DNA of 64,000 bases from NCBI GenBank assembly GCA_963808815.1, contig CAWEGI010000006.1:1-64000 (forward strand), written 5' to 3'. Below the pieces are notes generated by a model. The model was not told the DNA's origin and ran no database searches. It saw only the letters and a program-made list of their open reading frames with translations. Below, in pieces: positions 25,157 through 33,723 of the stretch (positions within the stretch are counted from its first letter, which is position 1; the number at the start of each line of letters is the position of its first letter). The stretch comes from DATBLE01 sp963808815. GTDB lineage: Bacteria; Actinomycetota; Thermoleophilia; Gaiellales; Gaiellaceae. Both the position numbers and the translations under genes were made by a program.

Positions 25157-25893
25157 CCTCTGATGGGCCATCCTGCCTCCTTCAGCTCGCGCTTGAGCTC
25201 AGGCAGCCGCTCGGGCCGCTCGTGGACGATCGACGCGACCAGGGCTGCCTCGGCGCCTGCCTCGAACGCCTCGGCAAGGTGGGTCGCCTCGCCGGCGCCG
25301 CCCGACGCGATCACCGGGACGGACACCGCGGCCGCGACGCGTCGCGTCAGCTCGAGGTCGTAACCGTTGCGCGTCCCGTCGGCGTCGATCGACGTCAACA
25401 GGATCTCGCCGGCGCCGCGGTCGACCGCCTCCTGCGCCCAGGCGATTGCGTCGAGCCCACGGGCGTTGTTGCCGGCGTGGGTGACGACCTCTCCTGCGCG
25501 GGCGTCGATCGCGCAGACGACCGCCTGCGCGCCGAACTCGGCGGCGAGCGCGGTGAGCAAGGAGGGCTCGTCGACGGCGGCGCGGTTCAGCGAGACCTTG
25601 TCCGCGCCCGCACGGAGCAGCGACCGCGCATCCTCGAGCCCGGTGATTCCGCCGCCGACGGTGAAGGGGATCTCCAGGTCGGCAGCCGCCCGCTCGACCA
25701 GCCGCAGCAGCGGCCCGCGGTCCTCGAGAGTCGCCGTGATGTCGAGGAAGACGAGCTCGTCCGCGCCGAGCTCGGAGTAGCGCGTCGCCAGCTCGACGGG
25801 ATCGCCGACCTCGCGCAGCGCCCGGAACCGGACGCCCTTGACGACGCGCCCCGCGGCGACGTCGAGGCACGGGATCACACGTTTCTTGACCAT
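25153..25893 (-). CDS. hisF: Imidazole glycerol phosphate synthase cyclase subunit
   Basis: 246 aa, complete. Two-fold (beta/alpha)8 barrel with catalytic Asp in RVIPCLDVAAGRVVKG (Asp near 11) and AVVCAIDARAGEV (Asp near 130). Phosphate-binding loops: TVGGGITGLEDARSLL and VIASGGAGEATHLAEAF. LTSIDADGTRNGYDLELTR is present. It forms the synthase with HisH, whose gene lies directly upstream and overlaps by 19 nt, consistent with equal dosage. Confidence 0.97.
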   Translation of the reverse strand: MVKKRVIPCLDVAAGRVVKGVRFRALREVGDPVELATRYSELGADELVFLDITATLEDRGPLLRLVERAAADLEIPFTVGGGITGLEDARSLLRAGADKVSLNRAAVDEPSLLTALAAEFGAQAVVCAIDARAGEVVTHAGNNARGLDAIAWAQEAVDRGAGEILLTSIDADGTRNGYDLELTRRVAAAVSVPVIASGGAGEATHLAEAFEAGAEAALVASIVHERPERLPELKRELKEAGWPIRG

Positions 25894-26552
25894 GCGAGCG
25901 CGTTGCGGAGCACCTGCGCGCCGGCCGGGCCGCTGCGCTCGGGGTGGAACTGGACACCGGCGATCGGGCCGTGCTCGACCGCCGCGACCACCGCGGCGCC
26001 GTGGTCGACCTCGGCCACGGCGATCGCCGCCTCCGGCACACAGGCGTACGAGTGCGCGAAGTAGACGTCCCGGCCGTCGAGCTCGTCGAGCAACTCGGTC
26101 GGCGCGGTCACCCGGAGCTCGTTCCAGCCCATGTGCGGGACGCGCCTGGCCCGCAGCCGCTCGACGCGACCCGGCAGGATGGCAAGCCCGCTGCCGCCCT
26201 CCTCGGACTCGCCGAAGAGCAGCTGCATCCCGACGCAGATGCCGAGCAGCGGTCGGCCCGATCGGGCCCGGGCGAGGAGCGCGGCCGCCAAGCCCCGCCG
26301 CTCGAGCCCAGCTGCCGCTGCGGCGGTGTTGCCGACGCCGGCGATCACGGCGAGCGGTGCCCGCTCGACCTCGGCGGGATCCTCGGTGATCACCGGCTCG
26401 GCGCCCGCCCGCCGGAGCGCGGAGCAGACGCTGCGGAGGTTCCCTGCTCCGTAGTCGGCCAGCGCGACCCTGACGCCAGCGGCGTCACGACGTCGCCTCC
26501 CAGCGAGGCCGACAGCCTTGCTGTCGCCTCTGTGCTCGGCTTCGTCTCTCAC
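25875..26552 (-). CDS. hisH: Imidazole glycerol phosphate synthase glutaminase subunit with N-terminal extension
   Basis: 225 aa from the GTG at 26552, which overlaps the hisCB stop. The enzyme proper begins about residue 28 at RVALADYGAGNLRSVCSALR. The nucleophile Cys is in LLGICVGMQLLFGESEEG and the His-Glu pair in GVQFHPERSG. The family normally starts at the ADYG strand. The ~27 extra residues are encoded by an 81-nt repeat that also heads hisD. No ATG/GTG/TTG lies at the expected native start (a GTC codon occupies it), so the extension is probably translated. HisH supplies ammonia to HisF. Confidence 0.9.
   Translation of the reverse strand: MRDEAEHRGDSKAVGLAGRRRRDAAGVRVALADYGAGNLRSVCSALRRAGAEPVITEDPAEVERAPLAVIAGVGNTAAAAAGLERRGLAAALLARARSGRPLLGICVGMQLLFGESEEGGSGLAILPGRVERLRARRVPHMGWNELRVTAPTELLDELDGRDVYFAHSYACVPEAAIAVAEVDHGAAVVAAVEHGPIAGVQFHPERSGPAGAQVLRNALAWSRNV
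26472..26552 (-). repeat. 81-nt his-junction repeat, copy A (5' end of hisH)
   Basis: Begins GTGAGAGACGAAGCC at the hisCB/hisH overlap and ends at the native HisH start. It matches copy B (29209-29289) at 65 of 81 positions by hand count, with no gaps. The first 15 nt and several inner blocks are identical. It contains a hairpin CGACAGC-AAG-GCTGTCG extended by GAGG/CCTC. Confidence 0.75.
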
Positions 26553-28126
26553 AGCGATCCCTTCGTCGAGCCGGTCGCGGCGCCGTCGACGGAGCACGCC
26601 TCGCGCAGCGCACGGCCGAGCGCCTTGAACGCCGCCTCGGCGACGTGGTGGTCGTCCTCGCCGGTGGCGTCCACGTGGAGGGTCAGGCCCGCCTGGATCG
26701 CGAACCGCTCGAGCGCGTGCGGCAGAAGCGTCATCGCCAGGCCGCCGACGCGGTCGCCGCGGAAGGCGAGCGCGATCTCCGCATGCGGCCGGCGGACGAG
26801 GTCGACGGCCGCGGTCGCCCGCGCCTCGTCCATCGGCACCGTCGCCGAGCCGTACCTGGCAACGCCGACGCGGCCGTCGAGCGCGCCGGCAACGGCGTCG
26901 CCGAGCGCGGCGAGCACGTCCTCGGCCGTGTGGTGCTCGTCGACCTCGAGGTCGCCGCCGGCGAGCACTTCGAGGTCCAGGCCGCTGTGGTACGTGAACA
27001 GGGTCAGCAGGTGGTCGAGGAAGCCGATCCCGGTGGCGACCCGAGCGCGTCCGCGACCGTCGAGATCGACCGACACCCGAAGAGCGGTCTCGCCCGTCGT
27101 GCGGAGGACGAGAGCGGAGCGGGCAGACGCCGGCTCGGGCTCGGCGCCCAGCGCGGCCAGGATCAGGTCGTTCTCGGCCGGAAGGCGAACCGAGATGCGC
27201 ACGGCGTCCGTGAAGCGGCGGACAACGAGGCCCTGGGCGTCGAGCCGGTCCGCGACCGCCGGGTCGGTGCGGACGAGGACGAAGTTTGCATTCGACTCCG
27301 GGACGTCGAAGCCTGCGGCGGCGAGCGAGCGACGCATCCGTTCGCGCTCGGCGACGGTCTGCTCGACGTCGAGCCGGGGATCGCGCAGGGCGGCAGCGGC
27401 GATCCGGGCGGCCGGAGCGGAGACGGGAGCGGGGTCGCGGCGTCGGTCGAGCTCGCGGGCGACCTCGGGCGAGGCGACTGCGTACCCGACCCGCAGCGCC
27501 GCCAGCCCGAACGCCTTCGAGAGCGTCCGGATCGCGACCAGGTTCGGCGCCCGCTCGATCAGCGGCACGACGCCGGCGCCGCCGCCGTACTCGACGTACG
27601 CCTCGTCGACGACGACGGCTGCGTCCGGGTGAGACCGGGCGAGAGCAGCGATCTGCTCCGGCTCGACGAGCTCGCCGGTCGGGTTGTTCGGGTTGCAGAC
27701 CCAGATCAGGTCGGCGCCGCCAGGCTCCGCGGTCACCTCGGCTCCCTCGATCGCGGACGCGATCCCATATAGCGGGTAGGTCGGCCTCGAGACGCAGGCG
27801 CGGCTGCCGGGCCCCAGGAACGTGCGAGCCGCGAGCGCGATCAGCCCGTCGGCGCCGGCGCCGGGCACGATCTGTGCCGCGTCCACGCCGACATAGGCGG
27901 CGGCCGACTCGCGAAGCTCGCGGTACGTGCCCTCCGGGTACTCGTTGAGCCGGGCGAAGCTCTCGCCGACGGGCACCTGCGGCACGCCGGGAAGCGGCGG
28001 AACGTTGGCGTCGAACCGGATCACCCGTGCGACGGGAATCCCGTTGCGGGCGGCGACGTCCTCGGACGCCGAGGCCCAGACGTACGGCTCGAACCCGTCC
28101 GGAAGCGGCCTCGCGCTCGGTGTCAC
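26549..28126 (-). CDS. Fused histidinol-phosphate aminotransferase (HisC) - imidazoleglycerol-phosphate dehydratase (HisB)
   Basis: 525 aa in one intact frame from a GTG overlapping the hisD stop. Residues ~1-330 are HisC: NPNNPTG, aspartate in VVVDEAYVEYGGG, PLP lysine in AIRTLSKAFGLAALRVGY (about 204), and the C-terminal RISVRLPAENDLILAAL. A short Ala/Glu-rich linker follows. Residues ~337-525 are HisB: GIGFLDHLLTLFTYHSGLDL, metal-binding DEHHTAEDVLAALGDAV and EDDHHVAEAAFKALGRALREA. The two domains catalyse non-adjacent but neighbouring steps (6 and 7). Known HisB fusions join it to a HisN-type phosphatase; this arrangement is different. Confidence 0.93.
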   Translation of the reverse strand: MTPSARPLPDGFEPYVWASASEDVAARNGIPVARVIRFDANVPPLPGVPQVPVGESFARLNEYPEGTYRELRESAAAYVGVDAAQIVPGAGADGLIALAARTFLGPGSRACVSRPTYPLYGIASAIEGAEVTAEPGGADLIWVCNPNNPTGELVEPEQIAALARSHPDAAVVVDEAYVEYGGGAGVVPLIERAPNLVAIRTLSKAFGLAALRVGYAVASPEVARELDRRRDPAPVSAPAARIAAAALRDPRLDVEQTVAERERMRRSLAAAGFDVPESNANFVLVRTDPAVADRLDAQGLVVRRFTDAVRISVRLPAENDLILAALGAEPEPASARSALVLRTTGETALRVSVDLDGRGRARVATGIGFLDHLLTLFTYHSGLDLEVLAGGDLEVDEHHTAEDVLAALGDAVAGALDGRVGVARYGSATVPMDEARATAAVDLVRRPHAEIALAFRGDRVGGLAMTLLPHALERFAIQAGLTLHVDATGEDDHHVAEAAFKALGRALREACSVDGAATGSTKGSL

Positions 28127-29289
28127 GCCCGGACCGCCACGGACTCGGCATGAAGGGGCAGGCCTTCGAGGGCCGCGAAGGCCTCGATGGTCGGGCGGAC
28201 GCACGCGAGCGCCTCGGGAGTGGCTCGGACGAACTGGACGGGCTTGAGGAAGGCCTCCAGCCCCAGGCCGCCGACGCCCCGAGCCAGGCCGCCGGTGGGG
28301 AGGACGTGGTTCGAGCCGGCCGCGTAGTCGCCCACGACCGCCGACGTGCCGAGGAACACCGCTCCGGCGTTCCTCACGCCTGCCGCGAGGGCCTCCGGGT
28401 CCTCGACCAGGAGTTCGAGGTGCTCCGGGGCCAGATCGTTCGCGCGGGCGAGCGCCTCGTCCAGCGACTCCACCAGCTCGACCTCTGCACGGTCGCCCAC
28501 GCGGGCGGCGACGGCGTCGGCGAGCTTCGCGCTCGTGGTCACCAGGATCGACTCCCCGTCGGGGCCGTGCTCGCCCTGGGCCAGCAGGTCGGCGATGCAC
28601 GCCTCCGGGTCGGCCGTCTCGTCGGCGATCACGAGCACCTCGCTCGGCCCGGCCGGCAGATCGGTCGCGACGCGGCTCGAGACGAGGAGCTTCGCCTCGG
28701 TCACCCAGCGATTGCCGGGGCCGACGATCTTGGCGACGGGATCGATCTCGTCCGTGCCGTAGGCGAACGCGGCGATCGCCTGTGGGCCGCCCATGGAGTA
28801 CAGCTCGTCGATCTGGAGCTCGCGCGCGATCGCCAGCATCGCCTGCGACGGCCGCGGAGTCGCGACCGCGATCCGTTCCACGCCGGCCAGTCGCGCAGGC
28901 ACCGCCGTCATCACCAGCGACGAGACGAGCCCGCTGGGCACGTAGATCCCGACGGAGTCGAGCGGCAGCCAGCGGCGGGTGACCTCGATGCCCGGAATCG
29001 GCGTGACGGTCGTGTCCGCAGGACGCTGCGCCACGTGGACGGTCTCGACCGCGTCGACCAAGGCCTGCACCGCATCGAGCGTCTCCGCGTCGAGCTCACC
29101 GCGAGACTCCACGCGCCCGGGCGTCCCGTCGCCGAACCGCTCGGACCACTCACGGACGGCGACGTCGCCTCGCTCTCGCACGTCAGCGACGATCTCCGCG
29201 ACCTCGGTGACGGCGGAAGCGTCACGACATCGCCTCGCACCAAGGTCCACAGCTTGGCGGTCGCCCTTGTGCACGGCTTCGTCTCTCAC
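28123..29289 (-). CDS. hisD: Histidinol dehydrogenase with repeat-derived N-terminus
   Basis: 388 aa from the GTG at 29289, overlapping the hisG stop. It oxidises L-histidinol to histidine. Motifs: LDSVGIYVPSGLVSSLVMTAVPA, DPVAKIVGPGNRWVTEAK, DLPAGPSEVLVIADETA, DLLAQGEHGPDGESILVT (zinc ligands) and ANDLAPEHLELLV, with GSNHVLPTGG near the C-terminus. The enzyme is somewhat short (often ~430 aa). The first ~27 residues (RDEAVHKGDRQAVDLGARR) are encoded by the 81-nt repeat shared with hisH, replacing the usual N-terminal arm. Confidence 0.95.
   Translation of the reverse strand: MRDEAVHKGDRQAVDLGARRCRDASAVTEVAEIVADVRERGDVAVREWSERFGDGTPGRVESRGELDAETLDAVQALVDAVETVHVAQRPADTTVTPIPGIEVTRRWLPLDSVGIYVPSGLVSSLVMTAVPARLAGVERIAVATPRPSQAMLAIARELQIDELYSMGGPQAIAAFAYGTDEIDPVAKIVGPGNRWVTEAKLLVSSRVATDLPAGPSEVLVIADETADPEACIADLLAQGEHGPDGESILVTTSAKLADAVAARVGDRAEVELVESLDEALARANDLAPEHLELLVEDPEALAAGVRNAGAVFLGTSAVVGDYAAGSNHVLPTGGLARGVGGLGLEAFLKPVQFVRATPEALACVRPTIEAFAALEGLPLHAESVAVRA
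29209..29289 (-). repeat. 81-nt his-junction repeat, copy B (5' end of hisD)
   Basis: Same element as 26472-26552, again starting exactly at a GTGA overlap, here hisG/hisD. The outer stem AAGG/CCTT replaces GAGG/CCTC of copy A, a compensatory-type change. The inner arm pairs less well here. Confidence 0.75.
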
Positions 29290-30131
29290 GGAATCAGCCT
29301 CTCGACGGGGACGACGAGGATCGACGAGGCGCCCGCGGCCTTCAAAGGTGGCAGCAGGTCCCAGATGTCGTCTGCCGGGACGGCGGCGTGGACGGCGATC
29401 TGGCCAGCCTCCGCCAGCGGCAGCACCGACGGCGCGCCCATCCCCGGAAGCAGCTCGCGGATCGCCGGGAGATCTTCCTCGGAGGCGTTGAGCATGATGT
29501 AGCGGCGGCTGCGCGCGGCGACGACGCCGCGCAGCATCAGCTCGAGCCGGTCGACGAGCTCGCGCCGCTCCGCGAGCGCGTCCGGGTTCGCGATCAACAC
29601 GGCCTCGGACGAGAGCAGCCGGCCGATGCGCCGGAGGCCGTTCACGCTGGCCGTCGACCCGGTGGAGACGAGGTCGACCACGGCGTCCGAAAGACCGAGC
29701 CGCGGCGCCGCCTCGACCGAGCCGGAGACCGTGACCAGCTCGGCCTCGACGCCGTGCTCGGCGAGCGCCGCCCGCGTCGACACGGGATAGGAGGTCGCGA
29801 CGCGCAGCCCCGCCAGGTCGGCGAGCTCCAGCTGCGGGGCGGCCGTCGGGACGGCCGCCTCCAGTGTGCAGCGCGCAAAGCCGAGGTCGGCGAGCCGGAC
29901 GACGTCCGCACGCGCCTCGGCGACGAGGTTCGCACCGGTGATCCCGACGTGGACGACACCGTCCTGCACGTACTCCGGGATGTCGTGTGGGCGCACGAGC
30001 AGGAGCTCGACCGGCGCGTTCTCGCAGGGGATGTGCAGGGCACGCTCTCCGAGCTCGAACCGAAGCCCGGCGGCGTCGAGCAGATCGAGCGCGGGACTCG
30101 CCATGCGGCCCTTCGAGGGGACGGCGACCAT
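29286..30131 (-). CDS. hisG: ATP phosphoribosyltransferase
   Basis: 281 aa from the ATG at 30131 (MVAVPSKGRM). First enzyme of histidine synthesis. Motifs: VRPHDIPEYVQDGVVHVGITGANL, ATSYPVSTRAAL, VSGSVEAAPRLGLSDAVVDLVSTGSTASVNGL (PRPP-binding loop). The C-terminal ~80 residues (SRRYIMLNASEEDLPAIRELLPGM to AAVPADDIWDLLPPLKAAGA) form the ACT-like regulatory domain. It is thus the long, histidine-inhibited form and does not need HisZ. The gene follows yerC by 105 nt on the same strand and probably shares its promoter. Confidence 0.95.
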   Translation of the reverse strand: MVAVPSKGRMASPALDLLDAAGLRFELGERALHIPCENAPVELLLVRPHDIPEYVQDGVVHVGITGANLVAEARADVVRLADLGFARCTLEAAVPTAAPQLELADLAGLRVATSYPVSTRAALAEHGVEAELVTVSGSVEAAPRLGLSDAVVDLVSTGSTASVNGLRRIGRLLSSEAVLIANPDALAERRELVDRLELMLRGVVAARSRRYIMLNASEEDLPAIRELLPGMGAPSVLPLAEAGQIAVHAAVPADDIWDLLPPLKAAGASSILVVPVERLIP

Positions 30132-30236
30132 CAGCCGGCCCTCGGTGCCGGCGCTCACGCTGAGACCCGCTCCCGGCGTCGGCAAAGCCGCCGCCTCCGC
30201 TCATCAGCCGCCTCCGTCAAGCCTACGGCGGTACCC

Positions 30237-30545
30237 CTAGCGGGTGCGGCGGAGCACGAGCTGGTAGCCGCCGGTGCCGTGGCGGAGCCACTGCGCAACG
30301 CGGGTGACTGTCGCCGTGCTCGTGTGCACGCGCTCGGCGATCTCGAGGTACGGCACTCCCTCGTCGAGCAGGCGGACGATCTGCCAGCGGTGGGCGAGCG
30401 CCTCCAACTCGCCGCGCGTGCAGAGGTCACGCAGGAAGCGCCTCGCATCGTCCCGGTTGCGCAGGCGCAGAAACGCACCGGCGAGCTCGTCGAGACCCTG
30501 GATCTCCTCGAGCTCATGTCGGGCTTCGTTCGCGGTCGTACTCAT
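30237..30545 (-). CDS. TrpR-like regulator of the YerC/YecD family
   Basis: 102 aa from the ATG at 30545. The TrpR superfamily fold is visible: LRNRDDARRFLRDLCTRGELEALAHRWQIVRLL, then the helix-turn-helix YLEIAERVHTSTATVTRVAQWL and GTGGYQLVL. YerC-family proteins have been proposed as histidine-dependent repressors of his genes. Here it heads the his operon and is divergent from hisA, with a palindrome between the two starts. This context supports a HisR-like role; the ligand is inferred. Confidence 0.88.
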   Translation of the reverse strand: MSTTANEARHELEEIQGLDELAGAFLRLRNRDDARRFLRDLCTRGELEALAHRWQIVRLLDEGVPYLEIAERVHTSTATVTRVAQWLRHGTGGYQLVLRRTR

Positions 30546-30547
30546 GG

Positions 30548-30577
30548 AGCAGCATGTTAGCATGCTACTACGCTGCT
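30548..30577. promoter_or_regulatory. Palindromic operator between yerC and hisA
   Basis: AGCAGC-ATGT-TAGCATGCTA-CTAC-GCTGCT: a perfect 10-bp palindrome (30558-30567) flanked by inverted hexamers at equal distance. It fills the whole 32-bp gap and overlaps the likely -10 hexamers for both directions: TAACAT for yerC, TACTAC 6 nt before the hisA ATG. One bound repressor would shut both transcripts. Both would be leaderless. Confidence 0.65.
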
Positions 30578-31298
30578 ATGGCAAGCTTCGAGGTGATCCC
30601 CGCAATCGACGTCCTCGAGGACCGCTGTGTCCGTCTGCTCGCAGGGGAGGCGGGAACGGGTGACGATCGAGGGCGGAGACCCGGCGGAGGCGGCGCAGCG
30701 CTTTGCCGAGGAGGGCGCCGAGCGGCTCCACCTGGTCGACCTCGACGGCGCGTTCTCGGGCCGCCCGACGCCGGGATTGGTCGAGCGGGTGGCGGCCGCC
30801 GGTGTGCCGGTGCAGGCCGGCGGCGGGCTGCGTGACATCGAAGCCGTTCAGGCGGCGATCGACGCAGGCGCGTCCCGAGCGATCGTCGGGACCGCCGCCC
30901 TCGGAGGGACCGGCCTCAGCCTCTCCCAGCTGTCCGCCCTCTTCGACGAGAGGTTGATCGTCGCCGTCGACGTCAAGGATGGACGAGTGGTCGCCGACGG
31001 CTGGGTGACGGAGACCGACGTCGCCCCCGGAGAACTGGCGCGGCAGTGTGCGGAGGCCGGGGTCCAGAGGCTCCTCGTCACCAGCACCCGCCACGACGGC
31101 TCGCTGCGTGGCCCCGACCTCCGGCTGCTCTCGAAGGTGCTGGCGGCGGGAGTGCCGGTGCTCGCGGCCGGCGGGATCGCGACGCTCGGCGACCTCGTCG
31201 CCCTCCGCGACCTCGGCTGCGAGGGCGCGGTGGTGGGCAGCGCGCTGTGGAGCGGCCGATTCGCGCTGAGCGAGGCCGTGGCAGCCGTCGCGTCCTGA
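30578..31298 (+). CDS. hisA: ProFAR isomerase HisA (one frameshift)
   Basis: About 239 aa, with one apparent extra base near 30647 (inside GAGGCGGG). The N-terminus ASFEVIPAIDVLEDRCVRLL contains the catalytic Asp. The second frame gives RVTIEGGDPAEAAQRFAEEGAERLHLVDLDGAF, VPVQAGGGLRDIEAVQAAID, LIVAVDVKDGRVVADGW (second Asp) and VPVLAAGGIATLGDLVAL. It has the same two-fold barrel as HisF. It is transcribed alone, away from the other his genes, and starts 32 bp from yerC. It is convergent with argH. Confidence 0.93.
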
Positions 31299-31308
31299 CC
31301 GGCCGTCC

Positions 31309-32524
31309 CTACGAGCGCTGCACGAAGCGCTTCCGCGCTTCCGCGACCGCCTTGCCGACGTCGCCGAGCCGGGCGGCAGCGCTGTCGGCCGCACTCGAAT
31401 CCGGATCGAACGCGCCTTCGCGCACCGCGCGCGCCACCTGCTCGTGCGCGTCACGGAACGGGACGCCGTCCGACGACCAGCGCCTCGGCGGCATCGGTGG
31501 CGAGCAGCGCGGGATCGCCCGCCGCCGCTTCCAGCCGCGGCTCGTCGAACCGAAGGTCGCGGACGAGGACCACGAGCGCCGACAGCACCACGCGCACGTC
31601 CCGCTTCGCCGCGAACGCGGCGGGCTTGTCCTCGCCGAGGTCCGAGTTGTACGACAGCGGGAGCCCCTTGACCGTCGCCAGCAGCCCGGTCAGCCGCCCG
31701 ATCGCCGTCCCCGCCTTCCCGCGGGCGAGCTCCGCGACGTCAGGGTTGAGCTTCTGCGGCATCATCGACGACCCGGTGGCCGCCGACTCCGGCAGCCTGA
31801 CGAACCCGAACTCCGCCGTCGCCCACAGGGCCAGCTCCTCGCCGATCCGCGAGAGGTGGACGAACAGACCGGCGCACGCATAGAGATAGTCGAGCGCGAA
31901 GTCGCGGTCGGCAACGGCGTCGAGCGAGTTGCGCACGCCGGGCAGCGGCAGCGTCGTCCCCGCCAGCGCGCCGGCCCCCAGGGGAGACGGCTCGGCATGC
32001 GCGGCCGCGAGCGCGAACCGGTCGCGGTCCCGGTCGAGCATCTCCACCCAGGCGAGCAGATGGTGGCCGAGCGTGATCGGCTGCGCGCGCTGGAGATGTG
32101 TGTAGCCGGGCATGACGGTCTCCGCCCCCTCCTCGGCGCGGTCGAGGACCACCCTCGCCAATGCCGCGATCCCCGCCTTCGCCTCCACGCACGCGTCGAG
32201 GGCCCAGAGCCGGAACGCGGTGACGACCTGGTCGTTCCGCGACCGGCCGGCGTGGATCTTGCGGCCGACCACGCCGAGCAGCCGCTCGATCGCGGAGTGC
32301 ACGTCCTCGTCTGTCTCCTCGATCATGGACGCGTCGAGCTCGGACAAGCGTCCCTCGACCTCCGCGAGCTCCTCGGCCGTGAGGATCCCCGCCTCCGCCA
32401 GGCGACGCGCGTGGATCCGCGTGCCCTCGCAGTCGTAGGGAAACAGCTCCGCATCGTCGGCCTTGACGAGCTCCCACACCTCCGGCGCGAGCCCCTCTTC
32501 GACGCGTCCTTGCCAGAGGGTCAA
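31309..32524 (-). CDS. argH: Argininosuccinate lyase (one frameshift)
   Basis: About 404 aa, with an extra base near 31475. N-terminus TLWQGRVEEGLAPEVWELVKADDAELFPYD; DEDVHSAIERLLGVVG and GRSRNDQVVTAFRLW carry substrate-binding residues; PGYTHLQRAQPITLGHHLLA holds the catalytic His; the mobile signature loop is TGSSMMPQKLNPD with the catalytic Ser. The restored C-terminus is DGVPFRDAHEQVARAVREGA. It is shorter than the usual ~460 aa, losing mainly the end of the C-terminal domain. It cleaves argininosuccinate to arginine and fumarate. ATGA overlap with argG. Confidence 0.93.
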
Positions 32525-33723
32525 ACGCGTACCGCCCGGGCGCGCGCCGCAGCGAGCTCGGCCTCCAGTGACGCGAGCCGGATGAATCCCTCTGCGGCCT
32601 CGTGCGGGAAGGTCTCGCCGGTCGCGTACGACGCGAGCGTTTCGGCGTACAGCGCGTTCTCGGAGCGGCGGCCGTTGACGACCGCGGCCGCCGGGCGGAG
32701 CTGCACACGCACCTCGCCGGTGACGAGCACCTGCGTCCTGGCGACGAACGCGTCGAGCGCCTCGCGCAGCGGCGAGAACCAGAGCCCGTCGTAGACGGTG
32801 CGCGCCCAGGTGTCCTCGATCCCGCGCTTCACGTTCAGCTCGCCCTTCGTCAGCACGATGTCCTCGAGCGCGCGGTGCGCGGCGATCAGCGTCATCGCCG
32901 CCGGCGCCTCATAGACCTCGCGGCTCTTGATTCCGATCGCGCGGTTCTCGATCATGTCGATCCGCCCGATTCCGTAGGCGCCCGCCTGCCGGTTGAGGGT
33001 GGAGATCAGGTCGGTCATGGCGAGCGGCTCGCCGTCGAGCGACACCGGCAGCCCGCCCTCGAAGCCGATCACGACCTCTGTCGGGTCGGGAGCGGTGTCC
33101 GGGTCGGCGGTGAGCAGGTACGGCTCCTCCGGCGGAGCCTCCCACGGGTCCTCGAGCACGCCGGCCTCGATCGACCGGCCGAACAGGTTCTCGTCGAACG
33201 AGAAGGGCGAGCTCTGCGTCACGGTCACGGGGATCCCCCGCGCCTGCGCGTAAGCGATCTCCTCGTCACGTGTCCAGACCTTGTCCCGCAGCGGCGCGAT
33301 CACGCGCACGCCTGGATAGTTCGCGCGAAACGCGAGCTCGAAACGGAGCTGGTCGTTGCCCTTGCCGGTGCAGCCGTGAACCGCTGCCTCGGCGCCCAGC
33401 TCGAGCGCGAGCTCGGCGACCGCCTGCGCGATCACCGGGCGCGAGAGTGCCGACACCAGCGGGTACTTGCCCTCGTACAGCGCGTTGGTCTGGATCGCCT
33501 TCGCCACCTGGTCGTTCGCGAACGCCTCGCGACGATCGACCAGGAGGACGTCGTCGGCGCCGGCCGCGTAGCCGCGCTCCTGCGACTGCTCGAGGTCGAA
33601 TTCCTGGCCGACGTCGCAGAGGACCGCGACGACCTCGTCGTAGTCGTAGAGCTCCTTCAGCCAGGCGATGATGCAGGTGGTGTCCAGGCCGCCCGAGTAG
33701 GCGAGTACCGCGGTCTTGCTCAT
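32521..33723 (-). CDS. argG: Argininosuccinate synthase
   Basis: 400 aa, intact. ATP pyrophosphatase loop AVLAYSGGLDTTCIIAWLKE at the N-terminus. VHGCTGKGNDQLRFEL, APLRDKVWTRDEEIAYAQARGIPV, SPFSFDENLFGRSIEAGVLEDPW and GIGRIDMIENRAIGIKSREVYEAP are all classic ArgG motifs. It joins citrulline and aspartate. It lies between argR and argH, each joined by a 4-nt overlap. Confidence 0.97.
   Translation of the reverse strand: MSKTAVLAYSGGLDTTCIIAWLKELYDYDEVVAVLCDVGQEFDLEQSQERGYAAGADDVLLVDRREAFANDQVAKAIQTNALYEGKYPLVSALSRPVIAQAVAELALELGAEAAVHGCTGKGNDQLRFELAFRANYPGVRVIAPLRDKVWTRDEEIAYAQARGIPVTVTQSSPFSFDENLFGRSIEAGVLEDPWEAPPEEPYLLTADPDTAPDPTEVVIGFEGGLPVSLDGEPLAMTDLISTLNRQAGAYGIGRIDMIENRAIGIKSREVYEAPAAMTLIAAHRALEDIVLTKGELNVKRGIEDTWARTVYDGLWFSPLREALDAFVARTQVLVTGEVRVQLRPAAAVVNGRRSENALYAETLASYATGETFPHEAAEGFIRLASLEAELAAARARAVRV

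Noticed and set aside
28027..29502. Long open frames antisense to hisD and many other genes
   Set aside because: They run opposite to genes with clear catalytic motifs and are Arg/Ala/Pro-rich low-complexity translations, as expected in GC-rich DNA with few stop codons.
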